A DNA stretch of 64,000 bases from Coriobacteriia bacterium (GTDB lineage Bacteria > Actinomycetota > Coriobacteriia > Coriobacteriales > Eggerthellaceae): the NCBI GenBank assembly GCA_030526515.1, contig JAUNCQ010000004.1:1-64000 (forward strand), in the 5' to 3' direction. The notes below the pieces were generated by a model, which worked only from the letters and a program-made list of their open reading frames with translations, did not search any database and was not told the DNA's origin. Of this stretch, positions 15,509 through 23,778 are shown piece by piece (position 1 is the first letter of the stretch; each line of letters opens with the position of its first letter). Both the position numbers and the translations under genes were made by a program.

Positions 15509-17032
15509 CTACTTCGCAGGATAGTCCTTCAGCAGCTGGTCCATGGTGACGAATTCGTAGCCCTTCTTCTTCAGGGCGGGAAGGGCCTTCTTGAGCGCCT
15601 TCACGGTCTGGGTGCGGTCGCCGCCGCCGTCATGCATCAGGATGATGTCGCCCCCGCGGGCCCTCATGATGGACCTGTAGATCTCAGTCACGCCGGGGCG
15701 GCTCCAGTCCATGGTGTCCACGTCCCAGTTGACCTCGGCGGTGACCAGGTCGGACAGGATGTCCCAGGTCTTCTCGTTCACGTTGCCGCCGGGAAGGCGC
15801 ACCACGCTGCTGGCCTCTTGGCCCGTCACGTCGGAGATGGCCTTCATGCCCTTGGTGATCTCGGCCCGCTGCTCCTTACGGCTCATGTACGTGATGTTCA
15901 CGCCCTGGCCGGAGCCGGCAGCGTGGTCGTAGGAGTGGGTGCAGATCTGATGGCCTTCGTCCGCCATGCGCTTGATCATGTGCTCGCGGCCGCTGATCTG
16001 GTTGCCGATGGTGAAGAAGGTTGCCTTGGCCTTGTTCTTCTTGAGCACGTCCAGCACGGCTTCGGTGGTTTCAGGCCACGGACCGTCGTCGAAGGTCAGC
16101 GCAATGACCTTCTTGCCCTTGGTGTTGGCGCTGTAGCGAACCACCTCCACGTCCTGGGGCTCCTCGATCACGTCGTCTATGACCATGCCGGAGTCCTTGC
16201 CGGTGGTAACGCCCTTGGAGCCGTCCTTGCCGTTGCCCTGGGCGTACCAGTGGATGGCGCCCCAGCCCTCAACCTTGGTGGTGTGGGGGATGGTGACCTG
16301 GTCTTCGACCGTGGATTCCTCGGTGACGTCCTTGCCCTGCTTGACCTCGACCTTGTCGCCGTCGTCCAGCAGCTGCTCGTAGGCGGCTGTGTCGGCATCG
16401 GAGCCGTTCAGGCGGATCCAGTCGGACTCGCCGCCGTGCTTCTTCAGCACCGAGCCGTCGATTGCCAGGTAGTTGCCGGCGGAAAGCTCCACCACGCCGT
16501 TGTCCAGCAGGCCCTGGATGGTGCGCTGCTCGTCCTGGACGGTCAGCGCCTCTCCGTTCAGCTGGATGGTGACGGGATGGGTGCGGTACCAGTGGTAGCC
16601 GTAGGCGCCGCCGCCGACTGCCAGCGCCGCCATGACCAGGGTGGACGCAACGGCAACGCCCTTGCGGGACTTCTTCGGCTTGGGCTCCTCATGGCTTGCG
16701 GTGGCTGCGGCGCGCTTGGCGGCTGCCATCTGCTGTTCAGCGGGCGAAATCGCCGGGAGTCCCTCCAGCTGCGCGGCACGGCCGGCCTTGCGCTGCTCGT
16801 CTGCGGAGCGACGCTCCTTGGCGCGGCGCTTGGCCTCCTTCGCGTTCTTGCCGGTGGGGCGGTGGATGGCCTTGGCGGCCGATACCTGGGCGTACCCTTC
16901 GCCGAACGCAGCTGCGCTGGGCTCCCAGGCGGGAGCGTCCTGCGTGGGCTCGTCGAGCCAGGTTTCCTCGGTGTTTTCGTCGGTTGCGTCTGCGACCTGC
17001 GGGTCCAGCGCGTGCTTGCCGTGCGTAGTCAT
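15509..17032 (-). CDS. Membrane-anchored polysaccharide deacetylase (NodB family)
   Basis: 507 residues. A charged cytoplasmic N-terminal region of about 145 residues (KRRAKERRSADEQRKAG) leads to one transmembrane helix (about 150-172). A beta-rich stalk follows, and then a C-terminal NodB domain (about 305-507). Catalytic and metal motifs are ALTFDDGPWPET, THSYDH (His-x3-His) and RLPGGNVN. Enzymes of this class remove acetyl groups from peptidoglycan or other surface glycans. The long charged N-terminus is unusual for the family and may bind a cytoplasmic partner. The ribosome-binding site is weak. Confidence 0.82.
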   Translation of the reverse strand: MTTHGKHALDPQVADATDENTEETWLDEPTQDAPAWEPSAAAFGEGYAQVSAAKAIHRPTGKNAKEAKRRAKERRSADEQRKAGRAAQLEGLPAISPAEQQMAAAKRAAATASHEEPKPKKSRKGVAVASTLVMAALAVGGGAYGYHWYRTHPVTIQLNGEALTVQDEQRTIQGLLDNGVVELSAGNYLAIDGSVLKKHGGESDWIRLNGSDADTAAYEQLLDDGDKVEVKQGKDVTEESTVEDQVTIPHTTKVEGWGAIHWYAQGNGKDGSKGVTTGKDSGMVIDDVIEEPQDVEVVRYSANTKGKKVIALTFDDGPWPETTEAVLDVLKKNKAKATFFTIGNQISGREHMIKRMADEGHQICTHSYDHAAGSGQGVNITYMSRKEQRAEITKGMKAISDVTGQEASSVVRLPGGNVNEKTWDILSDLVTAEVNWDVDTMDWSRPGVTEIYRSIMRARGGDIILMHDGGGDRTQTVKALKKALPALKKKGYEFVTMDQLLKDYPAK

Positions 17033-17213
17033 GTTTGTGGTCCGTTTCGCGTAGGCAGTTACATATGTGCGCTCATTCTACCTGTAGACGCGGGTGCGTT
17101 CGCCCAGATGGGCCAACTACATTAATAATTCTAAACATTTGCCGGCGACCTGCAGGTGGGGCGCGCGTCGCCCAAAGGATGCTGGCCGCGGGGAGTGCGG
17201 CTGATGAGCCGGC

Positions 17214-17669
17214 CTAGTCGCCTTCGGTTTGGACCTGGTCGATCTGGTCGAAGGGCACGGCGGTGCTTTCCAGCCGCAGGGTGCGCAGGGCGGTGTCCAC
17301 CTGGCGTACCCGATCGCAGGCGTAGCCGTAGTGGTCGTGGTCGTAGTAGGTGACGCGGACCAGCTGGCCGCGGGTCAGCTGCAGCATGCGCTCGGCCAGC
17401 TCCCGGGCGTCCTGGTCGGACCGGGGACGGCGGGGCTCGGGCGGAACCTCCAGCTCCCGCACCATCTGGTGATAGCCCTTGAGCGCCATGAAGGGCACGA
17501 ACTGGCGGGCCCGGTCGTCATGGGGCTTGCCCACCACGTGGTGGGGGTCGCGGCCTTCGGCGGGGTAGCGGAACATGTCGTTGCCCAGGTAGGCGCCGGC
17601 ATTTTCGCCCTGGGGATCAAAGGCATGCGGGGCGAAAGAGCCGCCAGCGCCACAGCGGTCCCTATGCAT
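17214..17669 (-). CDS. YolD-like protein
   Basis: 151 residues, with a start overlapping the polymerase stop by 8 bp and AGGAGG in front. The central FVPFMALKGYHQMV and the C-terminal GQLVRVTYYDHDHYGY fit the YolD family: small proteins almost always encoded next to a Y-family polymerase and thought to take the place of UmuD-like partners. The C-terminal part, which covers regulation of Tyr/acidic loops, is well kept. The neighbour is the Y-family polymerase; no LexA box could be established upstream of the pair. Confidence 0.75.
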   Translation of the reverse strand: MHRDRCGAGGSFAPHAFDPQGENAGAYLGNDMFRYPAEGRDPHHVVGKPHDDRARQFVPFMALKGYHQMVRELEVPPEPRRPRSDQDARELAERMLQLTRGQLVRVTYYDHDHYGYACDRVRQVDTALRTLRLESTAVPFDQIDQVQTEGD

Positions 17670-19023
17670 GGTGGCCTCCTACCTGCTGGTTGCGCTCCCG
17701 TGCGGTGGACTTTTCCTGCAGGCTGGTGCCCTTGAGCATGGCGTTCTTGCCGAACCTGTCCTTCACCGCCAGCATGGCCTGGGCCAGCTTGCGCTCCTTT
17801 TCCCGGGCGGCTACGTCCGTGAACAGGTCCACGGTGGCGAAGTCTTCGTCCAGAAGGTTGCCGAACCCCAGGTGGATGCGGCGCACGGGCCGGTCGGTGC
17901 GGGTCGTCTGGTCGTACAGGTCCAGGAAGTAGCCCAGCAGGGCGGAGGCAGAGTTGGTGCGCTCGGGCAGCTTGCGGGAGCCGCCGGTGCGGCCGGAGTA
18001 GCGGCTGGCGTAGTGCTTGCCGTGCTCGCCTATGAACACGGGCTCGCCGGAGGGCGGGGCGGTCTTGTCGTGCGCGTAGCCCACGGACAGCTGGATGCGG
18101 TCGGTGACCAGGTGGCGGTCCACCAGCTCCAGCACGGTGGCCTCCACCATCTCCCGCAGCACCATGCGGGCTTCGTCCCAGGCGTAGTCGCAGGGCAGCA
18201 CCTGGCCGTTGCTGATGCTGGTGGCGTCCGGCTCGTAGGCCTGGATCTGGGCAATGGTGCAGGGCTCCAGGCCCCAGGCATGGTCTATCAGGTACTCCGC
18301 GTTCACGCCGAACTCCCGGTACAGGGTTTCCGGGTCCAGCTCCGTGACGCCCTTCAGGTCGAAGACGTGGTACTTGGACAGGCGCCGTGCAATGCCGGGG
18401 CCTATGTTCCAGATGTCGGTCAGGGGCCGGTGGCGCCAGATGGTACGTCGGAAGGCGTTTTCGTCCAGAAAGCCAATGTGGTCGTCCGCATGCTTGGCGG
18501 TAATGTCCAGCGCCACCTTGGCCAGGAACAGGTTGGTGCCGATTCCCGCCGTGGCGCAGATGCCGGTTTCCTGCTGCACGGCGTCCATGAGCATGACGGC
18601 CAGCTCCTTGGCGGTCATGCGGTACAGGCTCAGGTAGGGCGTGGCGTCTATGAAGCATTCGTCGATGCTGTACACGTGCATGTCCTGGGGGCTGATGTAG
18701 CGCAGGTAGATGCCGTAGATCTGGGTGGACACCTGCATGTAGTGGCGCATGCGGGGCTTGGCCATGATGTACTCCACGTCGGGCGGGATCTCGAACACGC
18801 GGCAGCGATTGCGGATCCCCAGCTCCTTCATGGCCGGGGTGATGGCCAGGCAGATGGTGGTGTCGGTGCGATCCGGGTCGGCCACCACCAGGTTGGTGGT
18901 GAAGGGGTCGAGGCCCCGAGCGGCGCATTCGACGCTGGCGTAGAAGCTCTTCAGGTCAATGCACAGGTACGTGCGCTGAGGGACGAAAGACCCGTCGGGC
19001 GACGGCGTTGCATGCGCGGTCAT
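17662..19023 (-). CDS. Y-family (UmuC/DinB-type) translesion DNA polymerase
   Basis: About 453 residues. LCIDLKSFYASVECAARG holds the first catalytic Asp and the steric-gate region. VYSIDECFID holds the Asp-Glu catalytic pair. IGTNLFLAKVALD and IWNIGPGIARRL are the palm and helix-hairpin-helix parts. A little-finger domain follows. It copies damaged DNA with low fidelity. The ATG at 19023 has AGGAGG six bases upstream; an 11-codon longer frame lacks one. The C-terminal end (KGTSLQEKSTARERNQQVGG) resembles the UmuC group that pairs with YolD proteins, encoded just downstream. Confidence 0.9.
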   Translation of the reverse strand: MTAHATPSPDGSFVPQRTYLCIDLKSFYASVECAARGLDPFTTNLVVADPDRTDTTICLAITPAMKELGIRNRCRVFEIPPDVEYIMAKPRMRHYMQVSTQIYGIYLRYISPQDMHVYSIDECFIDATPYLSLYRMTAKELAVMLMDAVQQETGICATAGIGTNLFLAKVALDITAKHADDHIGFLDENAFRRTIWRHRPLTDIWNIGPGIARRLSKYHVFDLKGVTELDPETLYREFGVNAEYLIDHAWGLEPCTIAQIQAYEPDATSISNGQVLPCDYAWDEARMVLREMVEATVLELVDRHLVTDRIQLSVGYAHDKTAPPSGEPVFIGEHGKHYASRYSGRTGGSRKLPERTNSASALLGYFLDLYDQTTRTDRPVRRIHLGFGNLLDEDFATVDLFTDVAAREKERKLAQAMLAVKDRFGKNAMLKGTSLQEKSTARERNQQVGGHHA

Positions 19024-19163
19024 GGCGGTCCTCCTTTTTGGTCCCCTTTGGCCCAAGCCAAACCCTTGGCCCGAAGGCCCCTCAAATGACGTATTATTAT
19101 GACTTACGACTCAGAGGATTGCTACGCCCCCGCGCGGGGCGGCGAACACAGATAGGACTACAC

Positions 19164-20213
19164 ATGGCAAACGAAGGCAGCTTCGAGGCAAGCAAGAAGC
19201 GCAGCGACCAGATCACCGCGGACCTGGAGGTCAACCCCGGCAAGTACACCATGCTCACCGGCGACCGTCCCACCGGCCGCCTGCACATGGGCCACTACTT
19301 CGGCACCATCCGCGAGCGCGTCCGCCTGCAGGACATGGGCGTGCGCACCAACGTGATCATCGCTGACTACCAGGTCATCACCGACCGCGACACCACCGCC
19401 AACATCCAGGACAACGTGTACAACATGGTCATGGACTACCTGGCCTGCGGCATCGACCCTGAGAAGACCATGATCTTCACCCACTCCGCCGTGCCGGCGC
19501 TGAACCAGCTCATGCTGCCGTTCCTTTCCCTGTGCACGGAGGCCGAGCTGCTACGCAACCCCACCGTCAAGGCCGAGCAGGAGGCATCCGGCCACCAGCT
19601 GACCGGCCTGCTGCTGACCTACCCGGTGCACCAGGCCTGCGACATCCTGTTCTGCAAGGGCAACATCGTGCCGGTGGGCAAGGATCAGCTGCCCCACATC
19701 GAGCAGACCCGCAACATCGCCCGCAAGTTCAACGAGCGCTACGGCCACGTGTTCCCCGAGCCTGAGGCCATCCTGCAGGAGGCTCCGGAGATCCCGGGCC
19801 TGGACGGCCGCAAGATGAGCAAGTCCTACGGCAACGCCATCAGCCTGTGCCTGACCGAAAAGGAGACCGAGAAGCTGGTCAAGAAGTCCAAGACCGACTC
19901 CGAGCGCTTCATCACCTACGACAAGGAAAACCGCCCCGGCGTTTCCGCCCTGCTGACCACCGCCGCCCTGTGCACCGGCCGTGACGAGGTGGAGATCGCG
20001 GCTGAGATCGGCAACGACGGCTGCGGCGCCCTGAAGAAGTACGTGATCCAGAGCGTCAACGACTACCTGGCTCCCATCCGTGAGCGTCGTCGCGGCTACG
20101 AGCAGGACCTGGACTACATCAAGGACGTGCTCCACGAGGGCAACAAGCGCGCGAACCAGATTGCCGAGCAGACGCTGGGCGAGGTCCGCGAGGCCATGGG
20201 CATGGTCTACTAG
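19164..20213 (+). CDS. trpS: Tryptophanyl-tRNA synthetase
   Basis: About 349 residues, normal length. The class I signatures are TGDRPTGRLHMGHY (HIGH box as HMGH) and GRKMSKSYGN (KMSKS box). It charges tRNA-Trp in the cytoplasm. The ATG at 19164 fits the family start; the frame is open 52 codons further up, but without a reason to use them. No T-box leader fits in the short space to the divergent polymerase gene. A terminator follows. Confidence 0.95.
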   Translation: MANEGSFEASKKRSDQITADLEVNPGKYTMLTGDRPTGRLHMGHYFGTIRERVRLQDMGVRTNVIIADYQVITDRDTTANIQDNVYNMVMDYLACGIDPEKTMIFTHSAVPALNQLMLPFLSLCTEAELLRNPTVKAEQEASGHQLTGLLLTYPVHQACDILFCKGNIVPVGKDQLPHIEQTRNIARKFNERYGHVFPEPEAILQEAPEIPGLDGRKMSKSYGNAISLCLTEKETEKLVKKSKTDSERFITYDKENRPGVSALLTTAALCTGRDEVEIAAEIGNDGCGALKKYVIQSVNDYLAPIRERRRGYEQDLDYIKDVLHEGNKRANQIAEQTLGEVREAMGMVY

Positions 20214-20261
20214 GCCACGCTGCCTGAGGCGCGGGGCTGTCCCGTGCGAACGTGATTTTCG

Positions 20262-20300
20262 GGCGGTCTGATCCTGCGGGGTCGGACCGCCTTCTTCTTT
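20262..20300 (+). terminator. Terminator after trpS
   Basis: GGCGGTC (20262-20268) pairs with GACCGCC (20285-20291), followed by a T-rich tract, TTCTTCTTT. Confidence 0.75.
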
Positions 20301-20400
20301 GGGACGAAAGGGGAGCGGGCTGCGGTCCGGCGTGCGATTGCGCCTGCCTGGCGAGCCGCGGGCCGGGTTGGCTGCGGTGGGAACGGGTCTTTCGTCCCCA

Positions 20401-20433
20401 AACGCAAGGAGCCGCCCCCGAAGGAGCGGCCCC
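20401..20433 (-). terminator. Probable terminator of the CAU tRNA
   Basis: On the minus strand an 11-bp stem with two G-U pairs and a TTCG loop (20408-20433) is followed by TTGCGTT. It lies 14 bp past the tRNA 3' end. Confidence 0.55.
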
Positions 20434-20446
20434 TGATACAATCGGC

Positions 20447-20521
20447 TGGTGGGCCCGCCCGGATTCGAACCGAGAACCAAAGGATTATGAGTCCCCTGCT
20501 CCACCGTTGAGCTACAGGCCC
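20447..20521 (-). tRNA. tRNA with CAU anticodon (tRNA-Met, or lysidine tRNA-Ile2)
   Basis: The minus strand folds as a tRNA: acceptor GGGCCTG/CGGGCCC, then A and an encoded CCA. The D-stem is GCTC/GAGC, the anticodon loop is CTCATAA, and the T-loop is TTCGAAT. Anticodon CAU is shared by elongator Met, initiator Met and Ile2. The G1-C72 pair argues against initiator. The choice between Met and Ile2 cannot be made safely by eye. A TACAAT box lies about 14 bp upstream on the minus strand. Confidence 0.92.
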
Positions 20522-20591
20522 GTTAGCAAGATTGCATTGTATCACATGGATGGTCCCGCCGCTACGCGGCGCGGGTCGGAGGGAGGCCCTG

Positions 20592-22595
20592 GTGAAACAG
20601 CTGGTCCTGGGCGTGTTGGCCCACGTCGATGCGGGAAAGACCACCCTTTCCGAGGCGCTGCTGTACGCCACCGGGCAGATTCGCGCCCTGGGGCGGGTGG
20701 ACCATGGCGACGCCTTCCTGGACACTGACGCCATGGAGCGGCAGCGGGGCATCACCATCTTCTGCAAGCAGGCCCGCTTTGCCACGGAGCACCTGCAGGT
20801 CACGTTGGTGGATACCCCGGGTCACGTGGACTTCGCGGGCGGGGCCGAGCGTGCCCTGCAGGTGCTGGACTACGCCGTGCTCGTGGTCAGCGGGCCCGAC
20901 GGCGTGCAGGGCCACACCCGCACCCTGTGGCGGCTGCTGCGACGGGCCGGGGTCCCGACCTTCGTCTTCGTCAACAAGATGGACCTGGAGGGTGCGGACC
21001 GCGGTGCCGTGCTGCGTCAGCTGAACCGCAAGCTGGGGGAGGGCTTCGTGGATTTCGGGGCTCCGGGGGACGATGCCTTCTTCGAGGCAGCCAGCCTGCA
21101 GGACGAAGCGGCCCTGGAGGAGTTCCTGGAGACGGGCGCCCTGGCGGATGCCACCCTGGCGCGTCTGGTTTCGGAGGGCCTGCTGTTCCCGTGCTACTTC
21201 GGCTCCGCCCTGAAGCTGCAGGGCGTGGATGAGCTCCTGGCGGGCTTGGAGTCGCTGGCTCTGGAACCCAAGCGGGGCGAAAGGTTCGGCGCGCTGGTCC
21301 ACAAGATAACCCATGACGACCGCGGTGAGCGCCTGACCTGGCTGAAGGTCACCGGAGGGAGCCTTCGCCCCAAGGATGTGGTGCGGCAGCCCGCCGACCA
21401 GGTGCTGGAAGGGGAGGAGCCCTGGGAGCAGAAGGTGAACCAGGTGCGCTTGTACTCCGGGGAGCGCTTCGAGCCCCTGGACCGCGCGGTGCCCGGCCAG
21501 CTGGTGGCGGTGACGGGGCTTTCCCGCACCTACGCCGGCCAGGGGCTGGGGGAGCAGCCGGGCGCGCCGCGGCCGCTGTTGGAGCCGGTGCTGGCCTGCA
21601 AGCTGGAGCTGCCCGAGGGCGCGGACGTTCACAGGGCCCTGGAGCAGATGCGCCTGCTGGAGGACGAGGATCCGCTGCTGCGGGTCTGGTGGTCCGAGCA
21701 GCTCCAGGAGATTCGCCTGCAGCTCATGGGGCAGATCCAGCAGGAGGTCATCCGGCAGGTGATTGCCGACCGGTTCGGCCTTGAGGTTGACTTCGGGCCG
21801 GGCGGCATCCTGTACAAGGAGACGGTGTCGGCCCCGGTGGAGGGCGTGGGCCACTTCGAGCCCCTGCGCCACTATGCTGAGGTGCACCTATTCATAGAGC
21901 CGCTTTCCCGAGGCGCTGGCATGGAGCACGGCAGCGTGTGCAGCGAAGACTTCCTGGATCGCAACTGGCAGCGGCTCATCACCCAGCACCTGATCGAGCG
22001 GGAGCACGTGGGCGTGCTGGTGGGCGCGCCCTTGACTGACGTGCGGCTGGTGATTGCCACCGGCCGGGCCCATGCCAAGCACACCAACGGCGGCGACTTC
22101 CGCCAGGCTACCTATAGGGCCATCCGCCAGGGACTGATGCAGGCGCGGGCCAACGGCACCGCGGTGCTGCTGGAGCCCTGGTACGACTACGAGCTGGAGG
22201 TGCCCCAGGACCAGGTGGGCCGCGCCCTGTCCGATCTGCAGCAGCGCAGCGGCAGCTTCGACGCGCCCCAGGTGGAGGACGGCTTCGCGGTGCTGCGGGG
22301 CCGGGTGCCGGTGAAGACCATGCAGGGGTATGCCCTGGAGCTGAACGCCTACTCCCACGGCAAGGGCCGGCTGACCTGCGTCCCGGCGGGATACTTCCCC
22401 TGCCACGACCAGGAGGCCGCTGTGGCGGAGGCCGGCTACGACCCGTGCTCCGACCTGCAGAACCCGCCCCATTCGGTCTTCTGCGACCATGGAGCCGGAT
22501 TCACGGTCCCCTGGGACCAGGTTCCGGAGCACATGCACCTGCCCTTCGCGGGCGTGGACGTGGTCGCGGACGCGGGAGTGCGCACGGGGGAGTAA
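20592..22595 (+). CDS. EF-G-like translation GTPase related to TetM-type ribosomal protection proteins
   Basis: About 667 residues from a GTG with GGAGGGAGG upstream. GTPase motifs are AHVDAGKTT (P-loop), RGITI (switch I), DTPGHVDF (G3) and NKMD (G4). Domains II to V follow in EF-G order, and the whole resembles TetM/TetO. In TetM a domain IV loop with YSPVST (around Pro509) displaces tetracycline. The aligned stretch here reads AHAKHT before GGDF, so the drug-displacing residues are absent. A housekeeping or different ribosome-rescue role is more likely than tetracycline resistance. It acts on the ribosome in the cytoplasm. The divergent neighbour is a tRNA gene. Confidence 0.8.
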   Translation: MKQLVLGVLAHVDAGKTTLSEALLYATGQIRALGRVDHGDAFLDTDAMERQRGITIFCKQARFATEHLQVTLVDTPGHVDFAGGAERALQVLDYAVLVVSGPDGVQGHTRTLWRLLRRAGVPTFVFVNKMDLEGADRGAVLRQLNRKLGEGFVDFGAPGDDAFFEAASLQDEAALEEFLETGALADATLARLVSEGLLFPCYFGSALKLQGVDELLAGLESLALEPKRGERFGALVHKITHDDRGERLTWLKVTGGSLRPKDVVRQPADQVLEGEEPWEQKVNQVRLYSGERFEPLDRAVPGQLVAVTGLSRTYAGQGLGEQPGAPRPLLEPVLACKLELPEGADVHRALEQMRLLEDEDPLLRVWWSEQLQEIRLQLMGQIQQEVIRQVIADRFGLEVDFGPGGILYKETVSAPVEGVGHFEPLRHYAEVHLFIEPLSRGAGMEHGSVCSEDFLDRNWQRLITQHLIEREHVGVLVGAPLTDVRLVIATGRAHAKHTNGGDFRQATYRAIRQGLMQARANGTAVLLEPWYDYELEVPQDQVGRALSDLQQRSGSFDAPQVEDGFAVLRGRVPVKTMQGYALELNAYSHGKGRLTCVPAGYFPCHDQEAAVAEAGYDPCSDLQNPPHSVFCDHGAGFTVPWDQVPEHMHLPFAGVDVVADAGVRTGE

Positions 22596-22669
22596 GGCCT
22601 GATAGCGGGGCTTTCGCCCTGTTATGTCAACAGTTTAGGCTGGTTGCCCCGCATACGGGCGGGGCCGTG

Positions 22670-22678
22670 TGCCATAAT
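22670..22678 (+). promoter_or_regulatory. Extended -10 promoter of the TIM-barrel gene
   Basis: TGC-CATAAT is an extended -10 box 31 bp before the start codon. A hairpin-like CCCGC...GCGGG lies just upstream, and the -35 is poor. Confidence 0.5.
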
Positions 22679-22709
22679 ATCCATACGTTATTCCGAGGGA
22701 AGGACACCT

Positions 22710-23564
22710 ATGACCCATCGTGCCGATCAGAGCAGTCCCCAGGACGAGCACAAGCTCGCATCCATGCCGGCGTACCTGTCCGAGCGTGACGTTGAGTCGC
22801 CGTGGGACGTCATTGCGCCGACGGTGCATGACGCGGGCGAGCAGATCGGCTCGATCATCATGGAGGCCCGCCACGTGGAGGAGGGCGTTGCCCGTCAGCT
22901 GTCGCCGCGAGCCGTGTCCGGCTACTTCCGCAAGGCCGAGCTCACCGTGCCGGAGGAGATCAACCAGGCCCGGGGCATCAGCTTCTTCGGCCGTGCGGTC
23001 AAGTCCCTGGTGTTCTCCACCGATGTGGCCATCATCCGCAACTGCGACGCCGACGCCGTGCTGGCGGTGTATCCGTTCACCTGCCAGCCCGCCATCACCC
23101 AGGCGGTGCTCATGGCTGCCGAGCGCCCGGTGTTCACCGGCGTGGCCGGCGGCATCACCAAGGGCCTGCGCTCCGTGGAGCTGGCCATCCAGTCCGAGAT
23201 GCAGGGCGCTTCCGGCGTGGTCGCCAACATGATGACCGACCCGGAGACCCTCAAGCGCATGGCCAACAGCATCGACATCCCCGTGGTCCTGACCATGGCG
23301 GTCATGGACGACCATGCCGTCGAGGCCATTTCCGCCGGCGTGCGCGTGGTCAACGTGGCCGCTGGCAAGAAGACGCCGAAGGTGGTGGAGCAGGTGCGCC
23401 AGGCGTTCCCGGAGATTCCCATCATGGCCAGCGGCGGTCCGGATGGCGAAAGCATCCTGCGCACCATCGAGGCCGGCGCCGACGCCATCACGTGGACCCC
23501 GCCCAACATCCAGGACATCGAGCGCCAGGTCATGCTGGGCCACCGCATCCGCGCCAACGCCTAG
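22710..23564 (+). CDS. (beta/alpha)8-barrel protein of unknown specificity
   Basis: About 284 residues with GAGGGAAGG before the ATG. Alternating strand/helix segments suggest a TIM barrel: IPVVLTMAVMDDHAVEAI, VRVVNVAAGKKTP, PIMASGGPDGESI and GADAITWTPPNI. The SGGPDGESI stretch with a following GADAI recalls the phosphate-binding end of ThiG, PdxS or QPRTase-like barrels, but the catalytic Lys/Asp sets of those families could not be matched. There is no signal peptide or membrane segment. Neighbours (a translation GTPase and ABC-F) give no pathway clue. It stands alone with its own promoter. Confidence 0.55.
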   Translation: MTHRADQSSPQDEHKLASMPAYLSERDVESPWDVIAPTVHDAGEQIGSIIMEARHVEEGVARQLSPRAVSGYFRKAELTVPEEINQARGISFFGRAVKSLVFSTDVAIIRNCDADAVLAVYPFTCQPAITQAVLMAAERPVFTGVAGGITKGLRSVELAIQSEMQGASGVVANMMTDPETLKRMANSIDIPVVLTMAVMDDHAVEAISAGVRVVNVAAGKKTPKVVEQVRQAFPEIPIMASGGPDGESILRTIEAGADAITWTPPNIQDIERQVMLGHRIRANA

Positions 23565-23624
23565 GGACTCCGCGACCTCCCAACCCCCAACGCCGCCCGG
23601 GACGGAACCCCGCTCCCTCCGGCC

Positions 23625-23778
23625 TGCAAAATCATAGTCTTGCCAACCTGCGTAAATCGTGCGACGGGCCTTTCGCCCTGCGCATGCGAAACGCTGCGGA
23701 GCGTGTGCAGCATGCACAGGGCGAAAGGCCCGCCACCCAGCTAAAAGTACGCTAAAATGGCAAGACTATGATTATGCA
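23625..23778. repeat. Nested inverted repeat (cruciform) covering the ABC-F start codon
   Basis: Outer arms 23625-23645 and 23758-23778 match at 20 of 21 positions (core ATCATAGTCTTGCCA and TGGCAAGACTATGAT). Inner arms 23665-23687 and 23710-23732 match at 22 of 23 (CGGGCCTTTCGCCCTG and its complement). An apical hairpin, ACGCT-GCGG-AGCGT, fills the centre. The right outer arm contains the first codons of the ABC-F gene, so the folded leader would bury its start. The arms also carry two GGGCGAAAG words in opposite orientation. Confidence 0.8.

Noticed and set aside
14273-17125. 950-codon open frame on the plus strand
   Set aside because: It opposes the MFS transporter and the polysaccharide deacetylase; His/Gln/Ala-rich composition shows a complement-strand artefact.
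19024-19163. T-box leader of trpS
   Set aside because: The space to the divergent polymerase gene is only 140 bp and no T-box core sequence was found.
20592-22595. Tetracycline resistance gene
   Set aside because: TetM-like fold, but the domain IV loop residues needed for drug displacement are missing, and no mobile element is near.
22710-23564. PdxS (pyridoxal phosphate synthase)
   Set aside because: Barrel-like with a similar phosphate site, but the PdxS N-terminal and catalytic Lys motifs are absent and no pdxT is adjacent.
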